A stretch of DNA of 64,000 nt from Aquitalea pelogenes (GTDB lineage Bacteria > Pseudomonadota > Gammaproteobacteria > Burkholderiales > Chromobacteriaceae), in assembly GCF_001515305.1 (NCBI RefSeq), contig NZ_LNQV01000010.1, positions 41,963-105,962 of the forward strand, in the 5' to 3' direction. Every line of letters begins with the position of its first letter. Position 1 is the first letter of the stretch. The notes beneath the pieces are model-generated. The model was not told the DNA's origin and ran no database searches. It saw nothing but the letters and a program-made list of their open reading frames with translations. The translations under genes and the position numbers were made by a program. Positions 1-8,946 of the stretch are shown here, in pieces.

Positions 1-73
1 GGGCGGGACGGTGAATTTCGATATGCGCAACGCGTTCATGCTGCGCCGTCTTCAGGTAGGTGTACTTGCTCAT
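1..73 (-). CDS. enoyl-CoA hydratase/isomerase-like protein, N-terminus only (runs off the window)
   Basis: Only the first 24 codons are visible. The ATG at 73 follows a strong GGAGGAG ribosome binding site, and the protein starts MSKYTYLKTAQHERVAHIEI then HRPA. A short strand pattern ending in (N/H)RP is typical of the N-terminus of crotonase-fold enzymes. The start lies inside the 3' end of the TetR gene (38-bp overlap, different frame), so the two are probably co-transcribed and may be translationally coupled. The position behind paaABCDE and the regulator would suit a further beta-oxidation-like step of phenylacetate degradation such as PaaF, but the visible part is too short to decide. 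Confidence 0.55.
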   Translation of the reverse strand, partial: MSKYTYLKTAQHERVAHIEIHRPA

Positions 74-698
74 GCGGAGTCTCCTCCTGCCTGGACGGTA
101 TATGCGGCAAGCCGGGGCTATACACACCATGCAGGAACATCTGACTGACGATCTCCGCCATTGCTGCTCTATCTATCGGTCCGTCGGCACGAAACCAGGT
201 AAAGGTCCAGTTCATCATGCCGAACAGCGTCATGGCCACCGGCTTGATCTGCACCGCCGTCAACTCCGGACGCAATCTGGCAATCAGCCTGGCAAACCCG
301 TCCACCACCTGGCGCTGCTTCTCGGCCACCTTGCGGTGCGCCTCGTCCTCCAGGAATTTCACGTCCTGCACCAACACGATATGGTAGTGGCGCGACGTGG
401 CATATTCTTCCATGAAACGGACGATAAGCTCGGTCAGGTGCGCTTCGGTATCCAGCCCTTGTCCGGCAACCTCATCCTCAATGGCAACCAGGCGGTCGAG
501 GTAGGTGTCGGCGATATCAAACAAGAGATGCAACTTGTCCCGATAGTAGTGATACAGCAGCGGCTTCGACATGCCACATAACTCAGCCAGTTGGGCTATC
601 GATGCACTGGGGAAACTTTTCTGCGCAAACAAATGCGCAGCATTCTCCAGTATGGAGCTGCGCTGTACTTCGAAATTGGGGGATTTTGTTCTTGCCAT
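36..698 (-). CDS. paaR: TetR/AcrR-family transcriptional regulator, probable phenylacetate repressor
   Basis: 220 aa. A TetR N-terminal helix-turn-helix lies at about residues 12-60: ILENAAHLFAQKSF, then SIAQLAELCGMSKPLLYHYY with the usual YHYYRDK recognition-helix end. The remainder is an all-helical ligand-binding domain. In several betaproteobacteria a TetR-type PaaR represses the paa genes and is released by phenylacetyl-CoA. The location, 78 bp behind paaE on the same strand, supports that role. Two related palindromes in the paaA and paaG/paaN promoter gaps are candidate targets. No strong ribosome binding site precedes the ATG. The ligand is inferred. Confidence 0.8.
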   Translation of the reverse strand: MARTKSPNFEVQRSSILENAAHLFAQKSFPSASIAQLAELCGMSKPLLYHYYRDKLHLLFDIADTYLDRLVAIEDEVAGQGLDTEAHLTELIVRFMEEYATSRHYHIVLVQDVKFLEDEAHRKVAEKQRQVVDGFARLIARLRPELTAVQIKPVAMTLFGMMNWTFTWFRADGPIDRAAMAEIVSQMFLHGVYSPGLPHIPSRQEETPHEQVHLPEDGAA

Positions 699-776
699 AT
701 CCGGGGTCTGCTTGATTCGTGGAGCGTCAGACTCGGCTTATGCGAAAACGGCCCCCTTCATTCGGAGTACGGCAGG

Positions 777-1842
777 TCAACGTTCGTCAAAACTGACCAC
801 AACGTTTTCGGTAAGCGGATGCGCCTGACAGGTGAGTGCAAAGCCCTGCTCGACTTCAGCCGGTTCGAGGGCGAAATTCTTATCCATGCGCACATGGCCA
901 GCGAGGACCTTGGCACGGCAGGTGCAGCATACCCCACCTTTACACGAATAGGGTAGATCGATCCCGGCGCTGACGGCGGCATCCAGAATGCTTTGTCCTG
1001 CCGACAATCCCACCTCACGGGCAAGGCCGTCCATGATGACCGTCACGGTGGCTTGCGCCGCTTCATCGTCCCGCGCCGTACGCGGTGTATCGGCCCCTTG
1101 CGGTACGCAAAAGCGCTCGGTATGGATATGCGCGCGCGCCAAACCAGCCTGCTGCAAAGCGCCGATGGCGTCATCGATCATCTCGTTGGGGCCGCACACA
1201 AAGGCATCGGAGATGTTGGAGAGCGGCAGCAGGGTGTCGAATATCCGCTGCAGGCGCGCGGCGTCCAACCGGCCATTAAACAGTTCCAGCTCCTGCGCCT
1301 CACGCGAGAGGAAGTGATAGACGGCGAAGCGGTCCATGAAGCGGGCTTTCAGTGCGGCCAGGGTGTCGGCAAACAGAATGGTGCCGCGCCGCTGGTTGCC
1401 ATACAGCAAGGTAAAGCGGCTGTTTGGCTCGACCTCCAGCGTGGTCTTGATGATGGACAACAGCGGCGTGATGCCGCTGCCGGCCACAATCGCCAGGTAA
1501 TGTTTTTTATTGTCGGCGGCCAGCGGTACAAAAAAACGGCCATCCGGCGGTAATACCTCGATACGCTGCCCTGCACGCAATTCCTTGTTGGCATAGGTGG
1601 AGAAGATTCCGTTTGCCACTTGCTTGATGGCAATACGCAGTTCTCCATCGCCAATGCCGCTGCAAATCGAATAGGAGCGGCGCTCGTCCGCGCCTCCGAT
1701 ATTGGCACGCAGGTGAGATGCTGGCCCTGGGTAAAGCGATAGGTTCAGCCAGCGCGGGAGGCACTTCAAAGCGGAGCGAAATCGCTTCTTCGCTCTCTTT
1801 GCGCACTTCGGCGATGCGCAGCAAATGAAAATTCGTACTCAT
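777..1842 (-). CDS. paaE: 1,2-phenylacetyl-CoA epoxidase, reductase subunit PaaE (reading frame broken twice)
   Basis: Reductase that passes electrons from NADPH to the di-iron oxygenase PaaA. The order is an FAD-binding ferredoxin-reductase domain (RRSYSICS), a nucleotide-binding domain (GSGITPLLSI, CGPNEMIDD), and a C-terminal plant-type 2Fe-2S domain (CKGGVCCTC plus a later Cys in ALTCQAH). The ATG at 1842 has an AAGGA site, and the N-terminus reads MSTNFHLLRIAEVRKESEEA. Near 1741 and again near 1711 the frame slips. Adding one base at each point restores EPYRFTQGQHLTLRAN, the expected family sequence, so two one-base deletions are present. The rest is intact and full length (about 355 aa when repaired). 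Sequencing error is more likely than a real lesion. Confidence 0.88.
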
Positions 1843-1886
1843 GGTGGGGGTCCTTGTTCCGCAGAGTCGTCGCGGAATACTTACGC

Positions 1887-2384
1887 TTAAATTGGTTTGA
1901 AGTACTCGAATGGTTCGCGGCAGTCCTGGCAGCGGTACAGCGCCTTGCAGGCGGTAGCGCCAAACTGGCTCAGGCGCTCGCTGTGCTTGCTGCCGCAGTG
2001 CGGACAGGCCGGGTGTAATGGCGTGAAGTGCAGAATCTGCCAGCCGTCCTCGGTCGTTTCCGCCCGATGCTCCGGCGGCGCAATACCGTATTCGCGCAAT
2101 TTGCGCCGCCCCTCCTCACTGATCCAGTCAGTGGTCCAGGCCGGGCTAAGCTGGGTACTCAGCCGCACTGGGCCGGCCCCGGCAGCTGCCAGCGCATCGC
2201 GCACCGAGGCCTCAATCACTTCGGTGGCAGGACAGCCGGAGTAAGTTGGCGTGAGCGTCACCTGCAGGTCATCCCCATTACGGCGGATATCGCGCACGAT
2301 GCCTAAATCGCATAAGGACAGCACAGGTATTTCAGGGTCGGGTACCTGGTGCAGCACGGCCCAGGCTTGGGCTATGGTTAACAT
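1887..2384 (-). CDS. paaD: 1,2-phenylacetyl-CoA epoxidase subunit PaaD
   Basis: 165 aa. The N-terminal MIP18/DUF59-type domain (VLHQVPDPEIPVLSLCDLG, later YSGCPATEVIE) is followed by a C-terminal zinc ribbon (CPHCGS then YRCQDCREPFEYFKP). PaaD is thought to help mature the metal centres of the epoxidase rather than catalyse the reaction. The ATG at 2384 is preferred over the GTG one codon upstream because AAGGGG lies seven bases before it. The start follows the paaC stop by 12 bp, so the genes belong to one operon. Confidence 0.93.
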   Translation of the reverse strand: MLTIAQAWAVLHQVPDPEIPVLSLCDLGIVRDIRRNGDDLQVTLTPTYSGCPATEVIEASVRDALAAAGAGPVRLSTQLSPAWTTDWISEEGRRKLREYGIAPPEHRAETTEDGWQILHFTPLHPACPHCGSKHSERLSQFGATACKALYRCQDCREPFEYFKPI

Positions 2385-2396
2385 CACGCCACCCCT

Positions 2397-3155
2397 TTAC
2401 CAGTTGCCGCCGGGATAGGCGCGCTGCAAAAACTGCATCTCCGCTAATAGCGGACCCAGCGCCTCGCTGTGGATGCCATACTTGCCACGACTCAGATAGC
2501 CTGCCACGGTCGGTACTTGCAGCGTTGCTGCGGCGAGCACCGGCAGCACAATGCCTTCCCAGGCGCTGCGCAAGCTATCTGAGGAAGGGACCACACCGGC
2601 CAGCCGTGCTTCCACCTCGTCACGGTCGAACAGCTCTGCGGTGAAGGACCACATGTATTCCAGTGCCGCCTGCATGCGGCGGTGCGACTCCTCGGTTCCA
2701 TCACCCAGTCGCACTATCCAATCGGCACCATAGCGCAGGTGATAGCGGCTTTCCTTGAGGCTCTTTTCGGCAATAGCGGCCAGGCGGGCATCGGTGGAGC
2801 GCAGCAATACCTGCCACAACACCACCTGATACGCGGCAAACAACAGCATGCGCAGCACCGTGCGGCCAAAATCGCCGCCCTCCAGCTCGGTGAGCGTCAG
2901 ATTATGGAATTCCAGCTCGTCACGCAGGAAGGCAAGTGCATCCTCGTCACGGCCACTGCCTTCCAGCTCCCCGGCATAGCTCAATAACTGACGCGCCTGA
3001 CCAATCAGGTCGAGCGCAGTATTGGTCAGTGCGATGTCTTCTTCGATCGCAGGTGCATGGCCGCACCATTCGGCCAGCCGCTGGCCCAGTACCAGTGTGG
3101 AGTCGCCCAGGCGCAGCAGATATTCAATCAGGTCTTTGTTATCAATTTCAGCCAT
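2397..3155 (-). CDS. paaC: 1,2-phenylacetyl-CoA epoxidase, structural subunit PaaC
   Basis: 252 aa, matching the family length. It has the ferritin-like fold of PaaC, which pairs with catalytic PaaA but lacks a complete di-iron site. Recognisable segments are MAEIDNKDLIEYLLRLGDS, GHAPAIEEDIALTNTALDL and LKESRYHLRYGADW. The start at 3155 was chosen because AAGGAG lies upstream and the upstream extension of the frame overlaps paaB. The gap to paaB is 11 bp. Confidence 0.94.
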   Translation of the reverse strand: MAEIDNKDLIEYLLRLGDSTLVLGQRLAEWCGHAPAIEEDIALTNTALDLIGQARQLLSYAGELEGSGRDEDALAFLRDELEFHNLTLTELEGGDFGRTVLRMLLFAAYQVVLWQVLLRSTDARLAAIAEKSLKESRYHLRYGADWIVRLGDGTEESHRRMQAALEYMWSFTAELFDRDEVEARLAGVVPSSDSLRSAWEGIVLPVLAAATLQVPTVAGYLSRGKYGIHSEALGPLLAEMQFLQRAYPGGNW

Positions 3156-3166
3156 GGCTGGGCTCC

Positions 3167-3664
3167 TTACATATTGTTGACGGCGGCCGGCAGTTGGTAA
3201 AAGGTGGGCAAGCGGTAGGTTTTGTCGGCCATTGCATCGAAAAACGGCCCACTCCACTCGGCCTCGCTGGTCAGTACGGATGCAGAAGGCAACACCCACA
3301 GACTGCCTGCCGGATATTGTCCAAAGGCTGTTTCGGCACTGCGTAGCGCTGCCGCAGCATCACAGGCGTCGACACTGCCAATGTGCTTGTGATCCAGCCC
3401 CGGCTTCAACCGCAAGAAAACTTCAAACTGTCGTGGGGTGTCGCTCCTGCCGGCGGCAGGCTCTGCACCGTTCTGACTGACATCGCTGGCAGCAACTACC
3501 CACAGGCTGTTGCCCTCCTGACGGCGGGTGTAGACATCGCGCGCCAACAGCAGTGCATGTTGGCCATCGGTGGCGTGCAGGCTGCTGAAATGCTTGTGCT
3601 CAAGACCGTTACGGCTTTTGATGAAAACCTCATACTGCGGCCATTGATCGTGAAATCCTGTCAT
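3167..3664 (-). CDS. paaB: 1,2-phenylacetyl-CoA epoxidase subunit PaaB with an internally duplicated domain
   Basis: 165 aa, against roughly 95 aa for the usual PaaB. Residues 11-60 (YEVFIKSRNGLEHKHFSSL ... NSLWVVAAS) and residues 80-130 (FEVFLRLKPGLDHKHIGSV ... GSLWVLPSA) are two copies of the PaaB core. Only the second is followed by the canonical tail PFFDAMADKTYRLPTFY. PaaB bridges PaaAC heterodimers in the epoxidase complex, so a tandem version may change assembly or supply both bridging copies in one chain. The start at 3664 has GGAGG nine bases upstream. The frame is continuous, so this is not an indel effect. Confidence 0.9.
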   Translation of the reverse strand: MTGFHDQWPQYEVFIKSRNGLEHKHFSSLHATDGQHALLLARDVYTRRQEGNSLWVVAASDVSQNGAEPAAGRSDTPRQFEVFLRLKPGLDHKHIGSVDACDAAAALRSAETAFGQYPAGSLWVLPSASVLTSEAEWSGPFFDAMADKTYRLPTFYQLPAAVNNM

Positions 3665-3680
3665 CGTCGAGTCCTCCGGA

Positions 3681-4667
3681 TTAGTGAGCCTGCCTGGCGG
3701 TTTTTTTCTCGGCGTGCACACGGGCAGCTTCTCGCACCCACGCACCGTCTTCATGCGCCTTGATGCGGGCCGCCATGCGTTCGCGATTACATGGTCCATT
3801 ACCCTTGACCACCTGCCAGAATTCGTTCCAGTCGATGGCGCCGAAATCGTAGTGACCACGTTCAGCATTCCACTTCAGATCTGGATCGGGCAGTGTCACA
3901 CCGAGTACCTCGGCCTGCGGAACGGTGGCATCGACGAATTTCTGCCGCAGATCGTCATTGGAAAAGCGCTTGATACCCCACTTCATGCTGGTAGCACCGT
4001 GTACCGAATCCTGGTCGTGCGGGCCGAACATCATCAGTACCGGCCACCACCAACGGTCCACCGCTTCCTGCACCATCGCGCGTTGGGCCGCACTGCCCTT
4101 CATCATGGCCACCAATAGGTCATAGCCTTGGCGCTGGTGGAAGCTTTCCTCTTTGCACACCCGGACCATCGCGCGGGCATAAGGGCCGTAAGAGCAGCGA
4201 CACAGCGGCACCTGGTTGGTAATGGCTGCACCATCCACCAGCCAGCCAATGACGCCGATATCAGCCCAGGACAGCGTCGGGTAGTTGAAGATGCTCGAAT
4301 ACTTGGCACTGCCATCCAGCAAGGCAGCCACCATGGTGTCGCGGCTGACACCCAATGTTTCGGCCGCGGCATACAGATACAGACCGTGCCCTCCTTCGTC
4401 CTGCACCTTGGCCAGCAAGATGGCCTTGCGTTTTAACGTTGGCGCACGAGTGATCCAGTTACCTTCTGGCAGCATGCCAACAATTTCCGAATGGGCATGC
4501 TGGGAAATCTGGCGGATCAGCGTCTTGCGATAGGCATCCGGCATCGGGTCTGATGGCTCGATCTTGATATCGGCTGCCAGCTTCTCGTCGAAGCCGACAC
4601 AGGGCGCTTCTGTCACTGCGCTGTCGGTCGCTTGTACGCCGGGCAAGTCCAAAGCTTGTGTGTACAT
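3681..4667 (-). CDS. paaA: 1,2-phenylacetyl-CoA epoxidase, catalytic subunit PaaA
   Basis: 328 aa. Di-iron oxygenase that epoxidises the aromatic ring of phenylacetyl-CoA. Metal-ligand segments are visible as [17 protein letters not shown] and [13 protein letters not shown], the ExxH-type motifs of the ferritin-like fold. PHDQDSVHG and the C-terminal [19 protein letters not shown] are also family-typical. The ATG at 4667 is preferred over the GTG two codons upstream because AGGAG is eight bases from the ATG but only two from the GTG. This is the first gene of the paaABCDE operon, with a 185-bp promoter gap upstream that contains a candidate repressor site. Confidence 0.96.
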   Translation of the reverse strand: MYTQALDLPGVQATDSAVTEAPCVGFDEKLAADIKIEPSDPMPDAYRKTLIRQISQHAHSEIVGMLPEGNWITRAPTLKRKAILLAKVQDEGGHGLYLYAAAETLGVSRDTMVAALLDGSAKYSSIFNYPTLSWADIGVIGWLVDGAAITNQVPLCRCSYGPYARAMVRVCKEESFHQRQGYDLLVAMMKGSAAQRAMVQEAVDRWWWPVLMMFGPHDQDSVHGATSMKWGIKRFSNDDLRQKFVDATVPQAEVLGVTLPDPDLKWNAERGHYDFGAIDWNEFWQVVKGNGPCNRERMAARIKAHEDGAWVREAARVHAEKKTARQAH

Positions 4668-4789
4668 CTGCACAACTCCTTGTCGATGAATGGGTAAGAA
4701 TCGTCGTCATTTCATCCTTCGCCACACCATGACTGCGCTTTACTGCCACAAGGGCAAGGCGTTGTTGATGGCTGACGAATTTAATTAAC

Positions 4790-4808
4790 TTAACGGTCGG
4801 TAAATTAA
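4790..4808. promoter_or_regulatory. candidate PaaR operator upstream of paaA
   Basis: TTAACGGTCGGTAAATTAA is an imperfect palindrome in the AT-rich 185-bp gap between the paaA start and the paaK stop. Its right half, CGGTAAATTAA, matches the right half of the palindrome at 8802-8821 (CGGTAAATCAA). The size and symmetry fit a TetR-family operator. Binding by the TetR protein at 36-698 is inferred. Confidence 0.5.
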
Positions 4809-4852
4809 AAAGCAAGAAAAAAAGGGACGGTATGAACCTTCATCCAGCGCAC

Positions 4853-6163
4853 TCAGCGCGGACGCTTGTCGATCACACGCCGCACCTTGCCCACCGAGCG
4901 CATGATGGTCATCGGCTCGACCACCTCTACCAGGGTACTGACTCCTACATTGCTCTTGATCATCTGCTGCAATTCCTTGGCCATGCGTACTTTGGCTTCA
5001 TCAGAGGCATAGCCCGCCGGGTCGCGTTCAACAAAAACGGTCAACACGTCCAGATGGCCATCTTTGTCCACTTCCAGGTAAAAATGCGGGGTAAGCGAAT
5101 TGACCCGCAGAATCAATTCTTCGATCTGGGTTGGAAAAACGTTCACGCCGCGGATGATCAGCATGTCGTCAGAGCGACCGACAATCTTGTCGATACGCCG
5201 CATGGAACGCGACGTGGGGGGCAACAGACGGGTCAGGTCACGCGTGCGGTAACGAATCACCGGAAACGCTTCCTTACTCAAGGATGTCAGCACCAGCTCA
5301 CCTTCCTCGCCATCCGGCAACACCTCACCGGAGACCGGGTCAATGATTTCCGGATAGAAGTGGTCTTCCCAGATAACCGGCCCATCCTTGCTTTCGATGC
5401 ACTCGCTGGCTACCCCCGGCCCCATCACTTCGGACAAGCCATAGATGTCCACCGCGTCAATTCCGGCGCGCTTTTCGATTTCAAGACGCATCTGCCCGGT
5501 CCAGGGTTCTGCACCGAAAATGCCCACCTTGAGCGAAGATTTGGCCGCATCAAGACCCTGCCGCTCCATCTCGTCGAGAATATTAAGCATGTAGGATGGC
5601 GTCACCATGATGATGTCGGGCTGAAAATCACGGATCAGTTGCACCTGTTTTTCGGTTTGGCCACCGGACATCGGCACCACGGTACAACCCAGTCGCTCTG
5701 CACCATAATGTGCGCCCATGCCACCGGTAAACAGTCCGTAACCGTAGGCGATATGCACGATGTCACCCTTGCGCCCCCCTGCGGCGTACACCGAACGCGC
5801 CACGACAGTCGCCCAGGTATTGATATCGTTCTGGGTATAGCCAACCACGGTGGGACGTCCGGTCGTTCCGCTGGAAGCGTGGATACGCACGACATCCTTG
5901 CGCGGTGTCGCAAACAAACCAAACGGGTAGTGTTCGCGCAAGTCAGACTTGGTGGTAAACGGAAACAGTTTCAGGTCCTCCAGCGACTTCGCATCAGCCG
6001 GATGCACGCCAATTGCTGCACATTTGGCACGAAATGGTGCCACATTGTCGTAAGTGTGCTTGAGCGACCATCTGAGCCGTTGCAGCTGCAAGGCACTCAG
6101 CTCGTCGCGGCTGGCAGTTTCGATCGGCTCCAGTTCGTGGGCCTGGGCTACTTTGCTCACCAT
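4853..6163 (-). CDS. paaK: phenylacetate-CoA ligase
   Basis: 436 aa. AMP-forming ligase that activates phenylacetate to phenylacetyl-CoA, the first step of the pathway. The adenylate-forming P-loop is seen as HASSGTTGRPTVVGYT. Later motifs are DIYGLSEVMGPG and GRSDDMLIIRGVNVFP, and the C-terminal domain contains SVGKVRRVIDKRPR. The start at 6163 has AGAGGAG upstream. The gene lies 186 bp behind paaH and could be co-transcribed with paaGH. I saw no coding content or clear terminator in that gap. No PaaI thioesterase gene is present there. Confidence 0.96.
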   Translation of the reverse strand: MVSKVAQAHELEPIETASRDELSALQLQRLRWSLKHTYDNVAPFRAKCAAIGVHPADAKSLEDLKLFPFTTKSDLREHYPFGLFATPRKDVVRIHASSGTTGRPTVVGYTQNDINTWATVVARSVYAAGGRKGDIVHIAYGYGLFTGGMGAHYGAERLGCTVVPMSGGQTEKQVQLIRDFQPDIIMVTPSYMLNILDEMERQGLDAAKSSLKVGIFGAEPWTGQMRLEIEKRAGIDAVDIYGLSEVMGPGVASECIESKDGPVIWEDHFYPEIIDPVSGEVLPDGEEGELVLTSLSKEAFPVIRYRTRDLTRLLPPTSRSMRRIDKIVGRSDDMLIIRGVNVFPTQIEELILRVNSLTPHFYLEVDKDGHLDVLTVFVERDPAGYASDEAKVRMAKELQQMIKSNVGVSTLVEVVEPMTIMRSVGKVRRVIDKRPR

Positions 6164-6349
6164 GGTGTTTCTCCTCTTGTGTGGATCGGGTCACCCCGTG
6201 CTGTGTTCTGATTTTCGCGCGCCAGTCCGGCAAGACCGGCAGCACTAGGCGTGCTCCGCCTTGTGTATAAACAGTGATGTCATGCCAGCCTTCTGCCATG
6301 CGGCAACATGCAGGCGAGGGCATATTCCGCATGCAGCAGCACATGGGTG

Positions 6350-7873
6350 TCAGGCATGCAAGCATCTTCCCGCTGCTGCGCGACGACGAATCAAGGGAGA
6401 GATGCGGTAGCGGCTCTCGCCATAATGGCTATGCAGTGCTTCAAGTACCTGTGCCAGGCGGGCAGTACCAAAACCATCTGCCCAGGCCAGAGGACCGACC
6501 GGGTAATTGGTGCCGTAGCGCATCGCCAAGTCGACATCTGCCGCGCTGGCGATGCCAAACAGCACGGCATCAGCCGCCTCGTTGGCCAGCATCGCCATCG
6601 TGCGCATCACCACCATCCCGGCGATGTCATCAATGGGCAGAATCGTGATTCCCGCCACCTGCAGCAAGCCGGCGGCTTGCTCCAATACACCTGTTGCGGC
6701 CTGATCTGCGACGCATAAGGCCAAGTGGCTTGTACTTGCGTAGTCCTGGGCCAGATCAAACAGCACCCAGTTCGGGTGTTCGGTTTCCGCAGCGCGCACC
6801 GTGGCAGTCCGGCCATCAGTCAATGCCAGTCGCAGATCGCCAGCCAAGGCCAGGTAGCCCATGCCTTGCGCCGCTTGCCGCTCGACCGCAAGCCCGGCCT
6901 GCTGCAATCGATGCACCAGTGGCTCGGCAATACCAAGATCGCCAACCACCCGCACCTTGTGCGGTGCGGCTTGTCGCGCCAGTGCTGGCGGCTCGGCTTG
7001 TGATGCCTGCTCGCGATAATCGTAGAACCCCCGGCCAGCCTTGCGTCCCAACCAGCCCGCTGCCACACGCTCCTGCTGTTGCAGCGAAGGTTGAAAACGG
7101 CCGTCGTGGTACATGGCGGCAAAAACCGAGCTGGTCACAGCAAAATTGACGTCGTTGCCGATCAGGTCCATCAATTCGAATGGTCCCATCGGAAACCCCC
7201 CTGCCCTGCGCAGCAAGGTGTCAATCACCTCGGGCGGGGCCGCTGCTTCGGCCATGATTCGCAGCCCCTCAGCGTAGTAAGGACGGGCCACGCGATTGAC
7301 AATGAAGCCTGGTGTTGACTGCGCCCGCACCGGCAGCTTGCCCCAGGCGCGGACCATGTCACACAGGATGTCGACCACCGCCGGATCCGTCGCCAAACCG
7401 CAGATCACCTCGACCAGCTTCATCTTGGTGGCGGGGTTGAAAAAGTGCAGGCCAATGAGTCGTTCAGGGTGAACAAGGCCACGCGCCAGCAGGGTGATTG
7501 AAATCGATGAAGTGTTGGAGGCTAGGATGGCTGACTCGGACAACACGGCTTCCAGCGCCCGGAACAAGGCCTGTTTCGGTTCTGCCAGTTCGACGATGGC
7601 CTCGATCACCAGTGCGGAATCAGCCAGTTCTGCCAGCGTGGAAACCGGATGTAGGCGCGCACAGGCAGCATCCAGTTCCGCAGCAGTCCATTTGCCACGA
7701 TCCACCAGCACCTGCCATTCGGCACTGATCAAAGCAGGTGCCGCCAGGGCGGAGGCAGCATCCATATCGAACAGGTAAACCTCATGACCCGCTCTGGCAG
7801 CGACCGCGGCAATACCCCGGCCCATGGCACCGGCTCCCACTACGCCGATACGATCCTTGCTTGTCAGTGCCAT
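6350..7873 (-). CDS. paaH: 3-hydroxyadipyl-CoA dehydrogenase PaaH
   Basis: 507 aa. NAD-dependent 3-hydroxyacyl-CoA dehydrogenase that oxidises 3-hydroxyadipyl-CoA in the lower pathway. The N-terminal Rossmann motif is GVVGAGAMGRGIAAVAARAG. LIGLHFFNPATKMKLVEVI and STPGFIVNRVARPYYAEGL mark the catalytic and dimerisation parts. A second dehydrogenase C-terminal domain follows at about residues 400-500 (YGTNYPVGPLAWADGFG). The ATG at 7873 starts two bases after the end of the paaG frame, so translation is probably coupled. Confidence 0.93.
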   Translation of the reverse strand: MALTSKDRIGVVGAGAMGRGIAAVAARAGHEVYLFDMDAASALAAPALISAEWQVLVDRGKWTAAELDAACARLHPVSTLAELADSALVIEAIVELAEPKQALFRALEAVLSESAILASNTSSISITLLARGLVHPERLIGLHFFNPATKMKLVEVICGLATDPAVVDILCDMVRAWGKLPVRAQSTPGFIVNRVARPYYAEGLRIMAEAAAPPEVIDTLLRRAGGFPMGPFELMDLIGNDVNFAVTSSVFAAMYHDGRFQPSLQQQERVAAGWLGRKAGRGFYDYREQASQAEPPALARQAAPHKVRVVGDLGIAEPLVHRLQQAGLAVERQAAQGMGYLALAGDLRLALTDGRTATVRAAETEHPNWVLFDLAQDYASTSHLALCVADQAATGVLEQAAGLLQVAGITILPIDDIAGMVVMRTMAMLANEAADAVLFGIASAADVDLAMRYGTNYPVGPLAWADGFGTARLAQVLEALHSHYGESRYRISPLIRRRAAAGRCLHA

Positions 7874-7874
7874 C

Positions 7875-8672
7875 TCATTTCCCCACAAATTGCGGTATGC
7901 GCTTGGCCATGAAGGCCGCCACACCTGCGCCATAATCAGCGCTGTAGCCAAGTTCGCGCTGAAAAGTACGCTCCAGTTCAAGCTGCTGCTCCAGCGTATT
8001 GCGCTCGGCAGCATGCATGGCCTGCTTGATGCGTGCATAAGCCAGCGTCGGCCCCTCGGCCAACAGGCGGGCGGTACTTGCCACTTCGGCAGCAAAATCA
8101 GCATCGTCTACGCATCGCCAGATCAGCCCCCATGCAGCGGCCTGCTCGGCGGGTAACTTGTCCGCCAGCAATGCCAGGCCCATGGCACGTGCATTACCCA
8201 ACAACCGGGGCAGGAAAAAGCTGCCGCCGGAGTCCGGCATCAGGCCGATCTTGCTGAATGCCTGGATAAAACTGGCCGATCGTGCAGCGATGACAATATC
8301 GCAGGCCAGCGCGATATTGGCCCCAGCCCCTGCAGCCACGCCATTGACCGCCGCAATCACTGGTTTTGGCATATTTCGCAAGTGGCGCACCAGTGGAGCG
8401 TAATAGCGTTCAATCGACTCTCCCAGATCACGCGGGGTATCCGAAGGAGCGACCGTCCGGTCGGATAAGTCCTGCCCGGCACAAAAGCCCCGCCCGCTAC
8501 CAGTCAGTACCAGTACACGTACCGCTTCGTCCTGGCTGAGCTGCTCCAGTGCCTCTGCCACTTCACCGTGCATGTCGACATTGAAACTATTCAAGCAGTC
8601 GGGTCGGCTGAGTGTCAGGGTGGCGACGCCAGCTTCAATATCGAGGCGAATATGCTGAAAAGGGCTGCGCAT
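7875..8672 (-). CDS. paaG: 2-(1,2-epoxy-1,2-dihydrophenyl)acetyl-CoA isomerase PaaG
   Basis: 265 aa. Crotonase-fold enzyme that isomerises the ring epoxide to oxepin-CoA. Oxyanion-hole segments are GSGRGFCAGQDLSDR and NGVAAGAGANIALACDIVIA, and the chain ends KRIPQFVGK as in PaaG proteins. The ATG at 8672 has GGAG nine bases upstream; an upstream in-frame ATG lacks such a site. It is the first gene of the paaGH(K) unit and is divergent from paaN. Confidence 0.94.
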   Translation of the reverse strand: MRSPFQHIRLDIEAGVATLTLSRPDCLNSFNVDMHGEVAEALEQLSQDEAVRVLVLTGSGRGFCAGQDLSDRTVAPSDTPRDLGESIERYYAPLVRHLRNMPKPVIAAVNGVAAGAGANIALACDIVIAARSASFIQAFSKIGLMPDSGGSFFLPRLLGNARAMGLALLADKLPAEQAAAWGLIWRCVDDADFAAEVASTARLLAEGPTLAYARIKQAMHAAERNTLEQQLELERTFQRELGYSADYGAGVAAFMAKRIPQFVGK

Positions 8673-8801
8673 GTGGTTCTCCGTACAGTTAGCTGCCCGA
8701 TAAGCCACTCATAGCCAACAAGCAGTTAAGTCAATGTTTTAAATACATATTTCTCATAACAACAGCGCGATAGCTGTGCCTAATGCCGACCCAATCTATC
8801 A

Positions 8802-8821
8802 TTGACCGACCGGTAAATCAA
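8802..8821. promoter_or_regulatory. candidate PaaR operator between paaG and paaN
   Basis: The palindrome TTGACCGACCGGTAAATCAA (outer arms TTGA/TCAA) lies midway in the 274-bp gap between the divergent paaG and paaN genes. It shares CGGTAAAT(C/T)AA with the site at 4790-4808. A shared TetR operator controlling both directions is the simplest reading. Which promoter it overlaps cannot be fixed by eye. Confidence 0.52.
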
Positions 8822-8946
8822 TATTAGAGTGATCCAGGTCAAGGAAACTTTTCAGCACCTGTTTCCACGACAGAGTTCCGCAAGCATCAGCCCCTGATCA
8901 GGCTCGAAAAACACCATTCGGCCTTTGTATTGAAAGGAATGAAGCG

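Noticed and set aside
4832..6211. 459-codon open frame antisense to paaK
   Set aside because: His-rich, domain-free translation; an opposite-strand shadow of paaK.
6164..6349. Possible remnant of a paaI thioesterase gene between paaH and paaK
   Set aside because: Only 186 bp, and no frame resembles a hotdog-fold thioesterase.
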